From contig JBGSHJ010000071.1 of NCBI GenBank assembly GCA_041752315.1, positions 62,001-126,000 on the forward strand: a stretch of DNA of 64,000 nt. The letters are read 5' to 3'. The translations under genes were made by a program, and so were the position numbers. Within the stretch, counting starts at the first letter, position 1. Each line of letters opens with the position of its first letter. The notes below the pieces were generated by a model. That model made no database searches. It was given only the letters and a program-made list of their open reading frames with translations, and was not told the DNA's origin. Origin of the DNA: SYFY01 sp041752315. GTDB lineage: Bacteria; Pseudomonadota; Gammaproteobacteria; Pseudomonadales; Azotimanducaceae. Below, piece after piece: positions 27,669 through 35,998 of the stretch.

Positions 27669-28520
27669 TCAGTGGTGGAACGACTCACCGCCCGCCGCTA
27701 CACAATTCCACGATTGCATGGCGGTAAGCAACTGTGGCCACTGACGTTCCCAGCAGCAGTCATGTGTAAAGCGCGGATATACGCAGAATCGGCCTCCCGC
27801 CGCCGCCGAGAGTCCTGTGGCCAGACCAACCGGCACGTTATCATCCTTGCCTCCCAGCAGATGCAGTTGTGGTATTCGTCTGATCCCACGCAACACCTCT
27901 TCCGGTTCTGCCGCACGACTCAACGGTGTATAACCGTGATGGTGTGTCCATGCATCGGTGTCCAGGTTGGCGCCAACGGTCATCAGACCACGCACATTTT
28001 CCAGTCTGCTGGCCATGTGCATCGCAATCGTTCCACCGCCGCTGTAGCCAATCAGAGTCACCGGGCGACCGGCCAGCAATTGTCGCGCCGCCACCACCAT
28101 GCTTTCGACTACGGGTTCTGCGTAACGTTCCGTCGTCCACCAGCGCGAGTCGCACCGATCCCTCCTAGCCATGCCCAGATAACATGGGCGACCCAGGTAG
28201 TACGATGGATTGGGGTCCCTGACCATCCAGCGAAGCACCTGCGATCGTCCAGGTGTCGGGTCGGCAGCGACGCTGGTGCGGTTGATGAACGGACGGCCAT
28301 CACCATCAATGTAGAGGTGCACCACTTCCTGTTCCAGATCGGTCTGAACCTGTGCATAGGCCCCGGACCCGGTCCCGGTCCCGGTCCCGGTTCTCTCGAT
28401 GACAACATGCAAAAAGTTGGCACCGGGAACAATCCGGCTCTGGAAATCGTAAAACCCCGGAAATGACTGGAGGGAGCAAGCCGACCATGCCGGCAGGAGC
28501 AGAATCAGCAAACGTCGCAT
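27669..28520 (-). CDS. alpha/beta-hydrolase fold lipoprotein
   Basis: 283 residues. A short hydrophobic signal ends at WSAC (Cys15), a plausible though imperfect lipobox. The nucleophile elbow GYSGGG is near residue 171, an acid is likely in LGGKDDNVP and the catalytic His may be in RFTHDCCW near the end. This is an esterase or lipase-like fold of unknown substrate. Its ATG overlaps the stop of the upstream kinase (TGATG), so expression is coupled. An in-frame hexanucleotide repeat encodes alternating Thr-Gly at residues 44-53. Confidence 0.75.
   Translation of the reverse strand: MRRLLILLLPAWSACSLQSFPGFYDFQSRIVPGANFLHVVIERTGTGTGTGSGAYAQVQTDLEQEVVHLYIDGDGRPFINRTSVAADPTPGRSQVLRWMVRDPNPSYYLGRPCYLGMARRDRCDSRWWTTERYAEPVVESMVVAARQLLAGRPVTLIGYSGGGTIAMHMASRLENVRGLMTVGANLDTDAWTHHHGYTPLSRAAEPEEVLRGIRRIPQLHLLGGKDDNVPVGLATGLSAAAGGRFCVYPRFTHDCCWERQWPQLLTAMQSWNCVAAGGESFHH
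28362..28391. repeat. in-frame hexanucleotide tandem repeat
   Basis: Five tandem units, CCCGGA then four CCCGGT, inside the hydrolase gene. On the coding strand they give a run of Thr-Gly pairs. Gain or loss of units keeps the frame but changes the length of the stretch. Confidence 0.85.
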
Positions 28521-29995
28521 CAGGTTACAGGAGTTCGGTCCAGCAGTTCGACACAGACAGGATTCTCCCGCACGGCGTTGGCATCGGAGTCGACCAGTTC
28601 CATGAACATCTGCTGCAGTCCAGGCTCATTCATCACCTTGAGCCCGGAACAGACCAGACTGATGTGATCTGCCTTGGCATCCGGTTTGTCTGCCAGTGAC
28701 AACGCCACTCCCTGGACCTCGCGAACCATCCGCAGCACATTGGCACCCGCCTGCCTGCGGCTGTCGGGAGATTCTGCCCGCGTCAGTATCTCGTGATACG
28801 GTTTGAACGCCGTACTGCTGCCGGTCAGGAGCGTGAACAACCCGCGTTCGACACTACCCTGCGCAAGATAATCCGTGCCCATCCTGTGAAAGAAGGCTGC
28901 CTGCTCCTCCCAGCCGGTGATCTGTTCCTGGTCCGCGATGGCCGACGGCTCCAGCGGATACTGATCCAGCAGATCGTCGATCAGTTCTTCATCGCTGACA
29001 CCCAGACTCAGGAAATACTGGCTGCCGAGCACTCCGGACAGGATCAATACCACCGCGATCCAGGGCCAGGGTGATGACGCGCTGCCTTGTGGTGACACGG
29101 CGCGAATGAACTCGGTGACCGTCGCCGGCCGATCGGCACGCTGCATGGCAAGCGATGCCCTGATCGCTTTCCACTGCCGGGGTTTGAGTCCCGGTGGACG
29201 CTTGGGCACCAGTTGCATCGAACGCGCTTCAATCGCCGTTCGCCGGTCATAGGGATGTTTGCCTGTGAGCAGTTCGTAGGCTATGCATCCCAGGGCAAAA
29301 ATATCGTCCTGCGGTCTGGGTCGCTGGCCCTCAAACATCTCGGGGCTGGCGTACTGGGGAGTCAGCGCACCGAGTGTGTCCGGATCAAAACGGGTTGTAC
29401 CTGAAGACGCCTGGCTTTCATCCAGGGTTCGCGCGATGCCGAGGTCCAGCACCTTGACTTCACCGTTTTCGGTGACCAGCACGTTGCGTGGTTTGACGTC
29501 GGCGTGAACGATGTTCTTATGATGGACGTACTCAAGACCACGGGCGATGCCTTCGATCAGCGGCCATACCTCGGCGAGCCTGTTGCCCTCAGGACGATTG
29601 CCGATCAGCACATCGAGTGCCTGACCTTTCAGATACTCCATGACCATGTAGACATGGTCACCTGCACGATCAAAGTCGAATACGGAAACGATGTTGGGGT
29701 GGTTCAGGGTCCGGGACTGGGTGGCTTCACGTCGAAGGGCTGCAAACGCCTGGGGATGATCACGGAAGGATGCGCCGAGCACCTTGAGTGCAACAAAGGG
29801 GTTCGACTTTTCAGCCTGCCGGTCCCGCGCCAGGAATACCTGGCCCATACCACCCTCGCCGAGCACTCTTTCAATGACAAACCGATCCCTGAGGACGTCA
29901 CCGACCGTGAGCTGTTCGACCACCTCACGAATGACAACGCGAGTACGATCGTCGTCTGGCGGCTCAACAATATTGCTGTCCGGACTGTCACTCAT
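28520..29995 (-). CDS. membrane Ser/Thr protein kinase with variant HAD catalytic loop
   Basis: 491-residue Hanks-type kinase: glycine loop GEGGMG at 46-51, Lys71, Glu90, catalytic loop HADVKPRN at 164-171, metal site DLG at 184-186 and SPE at 217-219. The usual HRD Arg is Ala and DFG is DLG, so it is a non-RD kinase, but the catalytic Asp and Lys are kept. A membrane helix at about 310-330 joins the cytosolic kinase to a 160-residue periplasmic tail of unknown fold. It is translationally coupled to the hydrolase and lies upstream of the caspase-like gene. Confidence 0.92.
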   Translation of the reverse strand: MSDSPDSNIVEPPDDDRTRVVIREVVEQLTVGDVLRDRFVIERVLGEGGMGQVFLARDRQAEKSNPFVALKVLGASFRDHPQAFAALRREATQSRTLNHPNIVSVFDFDRAGDHVYMVMEYLKGQALDVLIGNRPEGNRLAEVWPLIEGIARGLEYVHHKNIVHADVKPRNVLVTENGEVKVLDLGIARTLDESQASSGTTRFDPDTLGALTPQYASPEMFEGQRPRPQDDIFALGCIAYELLTGKHPYDRRTAIEARSMQLVPKRPPGLKPRQWKAIRASLAMQRADRPATVTEFIRAVSPQGSASSPWPWIAVVLILSGVLGSQYFLSLGVSDEELIDDLLDQYPLEPSAIADQEQITGWEEQAAFFHRMGTDYLAQGSVERGLFTLLTGSSTAFKPYHEILTRAESPDSRRQAGANVLRMVREVQGVALSLADKPDAKADHISLVCSGLKVMNEPGLQQMFMELVDSDANAVRENPVCVELLDRTPVT

Positions 29996-30311
29996 GCTCG
30001 TGCATCGATTCGAAAGGCTGGATTCTCCACGAACCCAGCCGCTCCGCCCCTGTTGCTCCTTGTGGCAGATTGTACTCCACTCACCGGAAAACCTTTATTC
30101 ACCTCCATCGACAGAAATCCTCCGATGTGCATCGGTGTACGCTGGACTTGCTTAGCCCCTATTACTGAACGATAGTGTCCGTGATCCATCGATCTTCGCG
30201 CTTGCCTCCGGCACCATGGCTTGCTATCACCAGATTCAGCCCAGGTTGCTGTTATCCATGCGCAAGGGCAGGTTCGCATAAAATCAAACCAATCGCTCTC
30301 ATGGAGGAACA
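29996..30311. other. divergent intergenic region (316 bp)
   Basis: This stretch separates the kinase (minus) and the autotransporter gene (plus), so it must hold both promoters. GGAGG at 30303-30307 is the ribosome site of the plus-strand gene. TAAAAT near 30276 could be a -10 element, but I see no convincing -35. No gene is supported. Confidence 0.5.
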
Positions 30312-31847
30312 ATGACAACCCAACGTAATCCGGCAGAATTTGCGCGTCGTGCACTGTATGTCGCCATCAGTGCTGCACTCGTCGCAGCCTCGGGTTCGGT
30401 GCATGCAGAGGGTCAGACCGACGTCGGCCGCGACGTGCAGAACCTTGGCGGGAACACACTGCAGGTACGGGCGGGGGATGCCATTTTCGTAACATGTGCG
30501 GGGCTCGACGGGGTGCCCGACAAGACCCCGGACGAGCTGGCACTGAACCTGCGCTGTGCCGACATGTCCCAACAGGCCATTTTCCTCAATCCGATCTCCG
30601 GTCCGCCCCCGGCCATTCCCGGTGCTGACGTGTTCGGGCTGGCAAACCTTGGTGAGGCAGGCGTGCAGCAGTACTTCAGTCTTCTGCAGCAGTTTTCCGG
30701 TGAGGAGGCGTCGACTCAGGGCCGTTATGCCACCGAAGGTTCGGCCTCGCAGTTCAAGAGTCTCGCCAGCCGTCTTGGTGCGATCCGGCGAGGTGGCCGC
30801 AACAGCGGGCTGGCGTTCAATCTGCAGGGTGTTGATGTCCTGACGGTTGCCGACACTTCCAATCCGCAATCAGGAGATCGAGCACTGATAGGCGGTGCTG
30901 CAAGCGAGAGTGATGCTGATCTGGGCTGGGCCTGGTTTGGCAACGTCGAATATGGTTTTGGCGACCGTGACGCATCCGCCAACGAAAACGCGTATGACGC
31001 CGATTCGTTTGCGGCGTTGTTTGGTGTGGACTATGCGGTCAACGAGAATATTGTGGTGGGCGCAGCCATCAACCTGAATCGAACCGATGTCGACTTCGAT
31101 CGGGAAGCAGGTTCGGGTATTGAAGGTGTTTCCGGCGGCGGTCTCGAAACCCGTGGCGAATCCCTCTCGGTGTTCGCCAACTTTGTGTATGGCCCCATGT
31201 ACGCAAGCACCATTTTCAGCTATGGGCAGGGTGACGTCGACATGGACCGCGTGATCAACATCGGGTTGCCATCATCAGGTGGCGCTGCCGGTGCACAGCC
31301 AACGCTTGTGGACCGCGCCACTTCCGATACCGAATCTGACCAGTGGGCGGCCGAAACCCAGATTGGCTATACCTTCGGAGAAAGCGCAACAACACTCGAT
31401 CTCTATGGTGGACTGAGCCTCGCCTCCATCAAGATCGACGGCTTCACTGAAGAAGGCAGTGTGCTCGGTCTTACCTTTGGCTCGCAGGAAATCGACTCGC
31501 TGGAAGGATTTTTCGGGGCGAGCGTAAGGCGTGCCATGTCGACCTCGTCGGGAGTTTTTGTTCCCTACGCAAGCGCCGAGTTCCGGTACGAATTTGACAA
31601 CGACGAACGAACGGTGAGTGCAAGGTACAACCTCACGCCGCGCGCAGAAGGTGAAGTCTTCCAGAATGAAATTGACGACTTTCTGATTCCCACCGACGGC
31701 TCGGACAACAACTACTTCGACGTCACGGTCGGTGTTGCCGCGCAATACGGCAACAACATGGCCGCGTTCGCGCAATTCAGCACACTGCTGGCTGTCAAGG
31801 ATGTCAGCGCAAACGTGTTCACGATCGGCCTGCGCGGGTCGTTCTGA
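30312..31847 (+). CDS. autotransporter-type outer-membrane beta-barrel protein
   Basis: 511 residues: signal peptide with cleavage after VHA near residue 31, an N-terminal passenger-like part (to about 200), and a C-terminal barrel domain of about 300 residues built of alternating strands such as WAWFGNVEYGFGDRD and VVGAAINLNRTDVDF. It ends in Phe (GLRGSF), as expected for BAM-inserted porins and autotransporters. A strong GGAGG ribosome site and a good terminator frame it as a single-gene unit. The exposed part is small, so adhesion or structural roles are only guesses. Confidence 0.87.
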   Translation: MTTQRNPAEFARRALYVAISAALVAASGSVHAEGQTDVGRDVQNLGGNTLQVRAGDAIFVTCAGLDGVPDKTPDELALNLRCADMSQQAIFLNPISGPPPAIPGADVFGLANLGEAGVQQYFSLLQQFSGEEASTQGRYATEGSASQFKSLASRLGAIRRGGRNSGLAFNLQGVDVLTVADTSNPQSGDRALIGGAASESDADLGWAWFGNVEYGFGDRDASANENAYDADSFAALFGVDYAVNENIVVGAAINLNRTDVDFDREAGSGIEGVSGGGLETRGESLSVFANFVYGPMYASTIFSYGQGDVDMDRVINIGLPSSGGAAGAQPTLVDRATSDTESDQWAAETQIGYTFGESATTLDLYGGLSLASIKIDGFTEEGSVLGLTFGSQEIDSLEGFFGASVRRAMSTSSGVFVPYASAEFRYEFDNDERTVSARYNLTPRAEGEVFQNEIDDFLIPTDGSDNNYFDVTVGVAAQYGNNMAAFAQFSTLLAVKDVSANVFTIGLRGSF

Positions 31848-31863
31848 TCCCGGACTGAATGAG

Positions 31864-31890
31864 CCCTGCCGACTTTTGTCGCAGGGTTTT
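31864..31890 (+). terminator. Rho-independent terminator of the autotransporter gene
   Basis: CCCTG.CGAC and GTCG.CAGGG form a nine-pair stem with one bulged C and a TTTT loop, followed directly by TTTT. It starts 16 bp past the stop codon. Confidence 0.78.
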
Positions 31891-31941
31891 CCAACCGGCA
31901 GTCTGCCTCGTCTCAATGACCCGGCAGCTTCGGGCCAGGAT

Positions 31942-32586
31942 CTAGGTCTCCGAGCGGGCCATGATCATCGTTTCGGCAGTGCGGTCCAGGATCCGGAGTT
32001 CAAGTTCAGGTCCACCGGTGCCGAGGTGAACCACACACTTGGGCGGGATCGGCTCGCGTTTGACCAACGCCCCGTTCAGCAGTGTACCGTTGCTGCTGTT
32101 CAGATCCACAACCACCCATCCCGCTCCTGCTGGTTCAAACCGGGCATGGTTGCGGCTGGCGACCGGGTCGAGGGTCGAGACTTCACAGGACGAGTCCCGC
32201 CCCACGGTGAAAGGCGAAGTAAAGGAGGCCGTGCGTCGTTTACCCATATCATCCCAGCTGACTTCCAGACCACCGGGGGGTGCTGGCGCTCTGGTCTGGA
32301 AGGTGGTCGATATCCGCAGCGCATCCGTCTCTGCGGCGAGATCCTTCGAATCACGAACCACTCCGTCCCGCGTCAGCTCGTAAAACCAGGCGAGTGCAAC
32401 AACGACTGGAAACAGCAACAGCAGTCCGATGATGATCGCGCGAACCACCCAGTCCGAAGCGCCGAAATTGGGCAGCAACTCGGATGCTCCAAGCGCTGCA
32501 CCCCAGGCGGACACGATATAGATGCTGGCAACCTGGAAGACCTTTCGCCGTTTCAGCTCTTCGATGAGTTCGAACAGGCGCTGCAT
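31942..32586 (-). CDS. two-helix membrane protein with C-terminal FHA domain
   Basis: 214 residues. The N-terminus (LFELIEELKRRKVFQVAS) and two membrane helices (about 17-38 and 46-70) resemble the anchor found in some adenylate-cyclase-like TPR proteins. A cytosolic FHA domain follows with Gly129-Arg130, SRNH at 144-147 and SSNGT at 164-168, the residues that bind phosphothreonine. It is the last gene of the ten-gene operon, 9 bp after the double-FHA gene. It should recognise a Thr-phosphorylated partner at the inner membrane; which kinase provides it is unknown. Confidence 0.88.
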   Translation of the reverse strand: MQRLFELIEELKRRKVFQVASIYIVSAWGAALGASELLPNFGASDWVVRAIIIGLLLLFPVVVALAWFYELTRDGVVRDSKDLAAETDALRISTTFQTRAPAPPGGLEVSWDDMGKRRTASFTSPFTVGRDSSCEVSTLDPVASRNHARFEPAGAGWVVVDLNSSNGTLLNGALVKREPIPPKCVVHLGTGGPELELRILDRTAETMIMARSET

Positions 32587-32595
32587 CGTCGGTTG

Positions 32596-33711
32596 CTACA
32601 TCAGGAACAGCAAGGCAAGTCCCAGGAGAACCACCACTGCGACACCGCCAATGATGAGGCCGGTCTTGCTGCCTCCAGTCGTCGGACCGCTACGCCCTTG
32701 TCCAGGGAATTGAATGACACACTCCACAGAACCGATCTTCATCCGATCGCCAGAATTCAAGAATCCCGTCACCACCTTGGAGTTGTTGATATACGTACCA
32801 TTGGTCGACAGCTGATCAACAATTTTCCAGCGCCCGCTCTGATGAATGATCTTGGCGTGAAAGTCAGACACTCCTTCATCGGCAAAAACGATATCCCTTG
32901 CCGGATCCTTGCCGATTGTCCATTCGCTCGCTCCTTGGCCGACTCGCAACGTGATGACCTGGCCGGCAGACTTGCCGGTACCGATCTGCAGGTACGGATC
33001 GCTGCCGGAATCGCCCACCGGATTGTACTGACCAGCCATCTTCTGCAGATCTTCGCGCGAAAAAACCTGGGTACCCGCACCGGAAGCCTTGCTGTCCGGA
33101 TCCGCCCAACTGCCTGGCTTGACGGTGCCGCCTGATACCGGCGCCTCCCTTCTGGCCTCTTTCGGCGGTTCTGCCTTTGGTGGTGCCGCTTCTTTTCGGG
33201 CCTCCTGGCGGACCTCTTGTGGGGCTGCTTTGGCTGGCTCTCTTGGCGTTTCTACAGGCGCCTCTTTTGATGCCTCTTTTGATGCCTCTTTGGCCTTGGC
33301 CGCTGCCTTCGCCGCGGCCTCCAGTTCCTTTTGCAGATCTGCTGCCGGACGGAGAATCGTACGCTCGAGGTCCGCAATACTGCGAATCACCGTCGCGCCG
33401 CCATCGTCGGCCGGTTCGCCTTCAATGATGAACTTGAATCGGGCTGTATCAAACGCCACTTCGTCGCCATTTTTCAGGCGTTGCCCGCCCTTGATGCGAC
33501 TGCCATTGACGAAGGTTCCGTTTGCAGACTCAAGGTCGGTCAGAGTGACACCTTCCCCGTCGATCGAAAATCGGGCGTGATTCCGGCTTGGATGGCCTTC
33601 CGTGAGAACCAGGTCACAACCATCCTTGCGTCCAACCAGGAAAGTGTCCTTGAGTTCTACACCCTCACCTCCGGAATGAGGGCGCAGTATGAACTTGCGC
33701 TCCGCGCTCAT
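32596..33711 (-). CDS. tail-anchored protein with two FHA domains
   Basis: 371 residues from the ATG at 33711, which has AGGAG in front and overlaps the PP2C stop (ATGA). FHA-1 spans about 5-98 (Gly27-Arg28, SRNH 42-45, SANGT 62-66). An Ala/Lys/Glu-rich linker (about 128-200) contains a 12-bp DNA repeat giving KEAS units. FHA-2 spans about 240-335 (IGKDP at 266-270 in place of the GR pair, SDFH 282-285, STNGT 302-306), and a C-terminal membrane helix lies at 351-371. It can act as a phospho-dependent scaffold on the cytosolic side of the membrane. The second domain's missing Arg may weaken phosphothreonine binding. Confidence 0.9.
   Translation of the reverse strand: MSAERKFILRPHSGGEGVELKDTFLVGRKDGCDLVLTEGHPSRNHARFSIDGEGVTLTDLESANGTFVNGSRIKGGQRLKNGDEVAFDTARFKFIIEGEPADDGGATVIRSIADLERTILRPAADLQKELEAAAKAAAKAKEASKEASKEAPVETPREPAKAAPQEVRQEARKEAAPPKAEPPKEARREAPVSGGTVKPGSWADPDSKASGAGTQVFSREDLQKMAGQYNPVGDSGSDPYLQIGTGKSAGQVITLRVGQGASEWTIGKDPARDIVFADEGVSDFHAKIIHQSGRWKIVDQLSTNGTYINNSKVVTGFLNSGDRMKIGSVECVIQFPGQGRSGPTTGGSKTGLIIGGVAVVVLLGLALLFLM
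33260..33291. repeat. 12-bp tandem repeat in the FHA linker
   Basis: The unit GCCTCTTTTGAT occurs twice in full and once in part. On the coding strand it encodes the repeated KEAS segment of the Ala/Lys/Glu-rich linker, so unit changes alter linker length in frame. Confidence 0.8.
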
Positions 33712-34634
33712 GTCAGATCTCCTAAATATCCCGTCACCATCAAACCTGTCATCAACAGGGAAATCATCAGCAGGCCCAGGAGCCACCACAGCTTGTTACC
33801 GAAGAGATTGCGGTCCTGCTTTCTCCCGGTCAGGGATGATTCTGTCGTTTCCCCTGGCGCGCTGCGAGTAATCGCCCGCCCCCGCACCACAGTGGTCTTC
33901 CCTGAGTCATTCGCTTTCACGTGCTCTGCCAACGCGCTCGGGCCATCGTAACGAACCAGCACCGTACTGATATTGTCCCGACCACCCTTTTCACACGCCG
34001 TGTTGACCAACAGATCGACACAGATCTGCAAATCAGATTCGGCGCGCATGATGTCACTGATTTCGATGTCCGAAAGTTCGTCATAGAGCCCATCGCTGCA
34101 CAGCATGAGTACGTCACCCTGTTGCAGAGGACACGTGATCGAATCGGGTACCGGATCACCATAACCCAGCACTTGCGTCACCACATTCCGCTTGGGATGG
34201 GTACGTGCCTGCTCCACGGTGAGATGCTGGCGATCGATCAACAACTGCATGAATGAGTGGTCTTTTGTCAGCTGTGTAAGTTCTCCGGCGCGAAAAAGAT
34301 AGCCGCGGGAATCCCCTACCCAAACCATTTCGCACTGTGCATCGCGAATCCGCAATGCGACCGACGTTGTACCCATGCCCTTCTGGGCATCATTGCTGGC
34401 TGCAGCAAGAACGACTGCAGCATGGGCAGCGAGCGTTGCCTCCTGCAAACTCTTGCCGGAGCCGACTTCAGCCAACATCGTATCGCGGGCCACCTGGCTG
34501 GCCACCTCGCCAGCGGCATGCCCACCCATGCCGTCGGCAACAAGCCACACCGCCTGCCGAGGGTCGGCGCCCAGGCTGTCTTCGTTGAGTTTATGGACCA
34601 GACCCACATTCGTACTGGCTGCTGACCGGATCAT
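33708..34634 (-). CDS. PP2C-type Ser/Thr phosphatase, membrane-anchored
   Basis: 308 residues from the ATG at 34634. PPM metal-binding motifs are all present: NEDS 17-20, DGMGGH 34-39, GDSR 107-110, SDGLYD 180-185 and GRDN 218-221. A C-terminal membrane helix lies at about 282-303, so the catalytic domain faces the cytosol. It dephosphorylates Ser/Thr phosphoproteins and is coupled by ATGA overlap to the double-FHA gene. The open frame runs to 34823 but that would overlap the cytochrome gene; the internal start gives a standard PP2C N-terminus. No kinase is in this operon; the kinases lie at 28520 and 51167-57089. Confidence 0.92.
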   Translation of the reverse strand: MIRSAASTNVGLVHKLNEDSLGADPRQAVWLVADGMGGHAAGEVASQVARDTMLAEVGSGKSLQEATLAAHAAVVLAAASNDAQKGMGTTSVALRIRDAQCEMVWVGDSRGYLFRAGELTQLTKDHSFMQLLIDRQHLTVEQARTHPKRNVVTQVLGYGDPVPDSITCPLQQGDVLMLCSDGLYDELSDIEISDIMRAESDLQICVDLLVNTACEKGGRDNISTVLVRYDGPSALAEHVKANDSGKTTVVRGRAITRSAPGETTESSLTGRKQDRNLFGNKLWWLLGLLMISLLMTGLMVTGYLGDLT

Positions 34635-34650
34635 GGGCTTATGGTGCCCT

Positions 34651-35964
34651 TCACAGGCTCGCGAGCGCTGCGTTGCAAGCGGCTCTGAAACTTGCAGGTT
34701 TGTACTTCGTTTCGTCTTCGACCGATGCAAACAGCTTGTCGAGAACCGTCTGCAATCGATCGACGTCATCAACGTAGTATGAAAGGCTCTCGATGCCATA
34801 GAACGCCTGCTCGGCTGCAGCAAAGTCGTTCAGTTGGCCATCGGCGCCCTGCTTGGCGATCGCTTTGCGAACGGCGCGGATTTCGGCGGCGGTGAAGTTC
34901 CGACCCAGCCATGCAGCCTTGCGGCCATTCAGCCATTGCGACAACTCGTTCGCAGCAGCTCGTGTCTGCGGATATCCGGTCTGGCCGGCAATCAGCAACT
35001 TGCGGATGTGCGCATCGAGTGAAGCTGCATCACCGCTGCTCACGACTGCACCCACTGAACGCAGCATCAGCATGTGGTTGTCTTGCAGGCGCAGTCCGCC
35101 TGGAGCAAGCCCCTGCTTGAGGCGCAAGCCACCCCAGCGCACATCGCTCATTTCGTGATGGCAACTGTGGCAGTCATACAACGAGAGTTCCGGAGCGATG
35201 CCGGCGCTTGAGAGCAGACCGCTCTGCAGCATGCCCAGATAGTTCTGTGCCGCCGCAATCTGACCGGTAAGCCACAGTCCAAAACCGACGGTGGAGCGTT
35301 TTCGTTCGATGTAGTCCTCATCCTGGTCATAGTGAGCGGGTTGATTGGCAGTGAAAGACTCAAGCTCAAAGACCAGTCGCGGATGACCGGCGCCCATGAT
35401 GCGGTGGGTGGTGAACTGATCCTTGGTGCCCATGTGACAACTCAGACAAAGCCGGGCACGCTCGGCAGGATCTTCAGACGGATACATGCCACGAGCCAGA
35501 TTGTCGGCGTGAGTAACACCCGGTTCGGTATGACTTTCTACCCAACGCTCCCCACCACCATGACATGCCTCGCAACCCACACCATCATCCAGCTGGAATT
35601 TCGGACCCCTTTTGTCCACCGGAACATTGTCGGCGTGGCAATCCAGGCAGATCTTCGCAGTGTGCGCGGATGGCAATCCCAGATTGGTCGCGATGCGCTT
35701 TGATTTTTCGTTGAGGAGAGTCTTGTAGGCCTGATGGTGCCGGTCTTCAGTCGACCAGATGCGAAACTCGTTCATCCACACGTTTCGGTTGGTCTGCGCC
35801 GCCTGCTTGCCATGACAGACACTCGATGCACAACTCGCAACCCCGAGGTGGGCATCATCCGAAATGTTGACGGCCAACGCGGCAGGGCTCACGAGTGCCA
35901 TTTGCACCAGCAAGACAAACGCAAGTGCCAGCGGCGTGCTGGCACCTTGCCTGAAGACCCTCAT
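34651..35964 (-). CDS. pentaheme c-type cytochrome, cytochrome c554-like
   Basis: 437 residues with a signal peptide (cleavage after ALA near 31). Heme sites: CASSVCH at 45-51 (a CX4CH spacing), CLDCH 106-110, CEACH 131-135, CLSCH 173-177 and CHSCH 265-269. The order and the many extra His residues recall the cytochrome c554 family. The last 170 residues have no heme site and are mostly helical. Periplasmic electron carrier by inference. It lies 34 bp after the decaheme gene and 16 bp before PP2C. Confidence 0.9.
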   Translation of the reverse strand: MRVFRQGASTPLALAFVLLVQMALVSPAALAVNISDDAHLGVASCASSVCHGKQAAQTNRNVWMNEFRIWSTEDRHHQAYKTLLNEKSKRIATNLGLPSAHTAKICLDCHADNVPVDKRGPKFQLDDGVGCEACHGGGERWVESHTEPGVTHADNLARGMYPSEDPAERARLCLSCHMGTKDQFTTHRIMGAGHPRLVFELESFTANQPAHYDQDEDYIERKRSTVGFGLWLTGQIAAAQNYLGMLQSGLLSSAGIAPELSLYDCHSCHHEMSDVRWGGLRLKQGLAPGGLRLQDNHMLMLRSVGAVVSSGDAASLDAHIRKLLIAGQTGYPQTRAAANELSQWLNGRKAAWLGRNFTAAEIRAVRKAIAKQGADGQLNDFAAAEQAFYGIESLSYYVDDVDRLQTVLDKLFASVEDETKYKPASFRAACNAALASL

Positions 35965-35998
35965 CAGGTCCGGCCGACGGATCTGACCGAGTCCGAAA

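Noticed and set aside
31942..34634. Type VI secretion regulator set (PP2C and FHA proteins)
   Set aside because: PP2C and FHA genes occur in T6SS loci, but no tss structural gene is nearby and the genes are in one operon with cytochromes.
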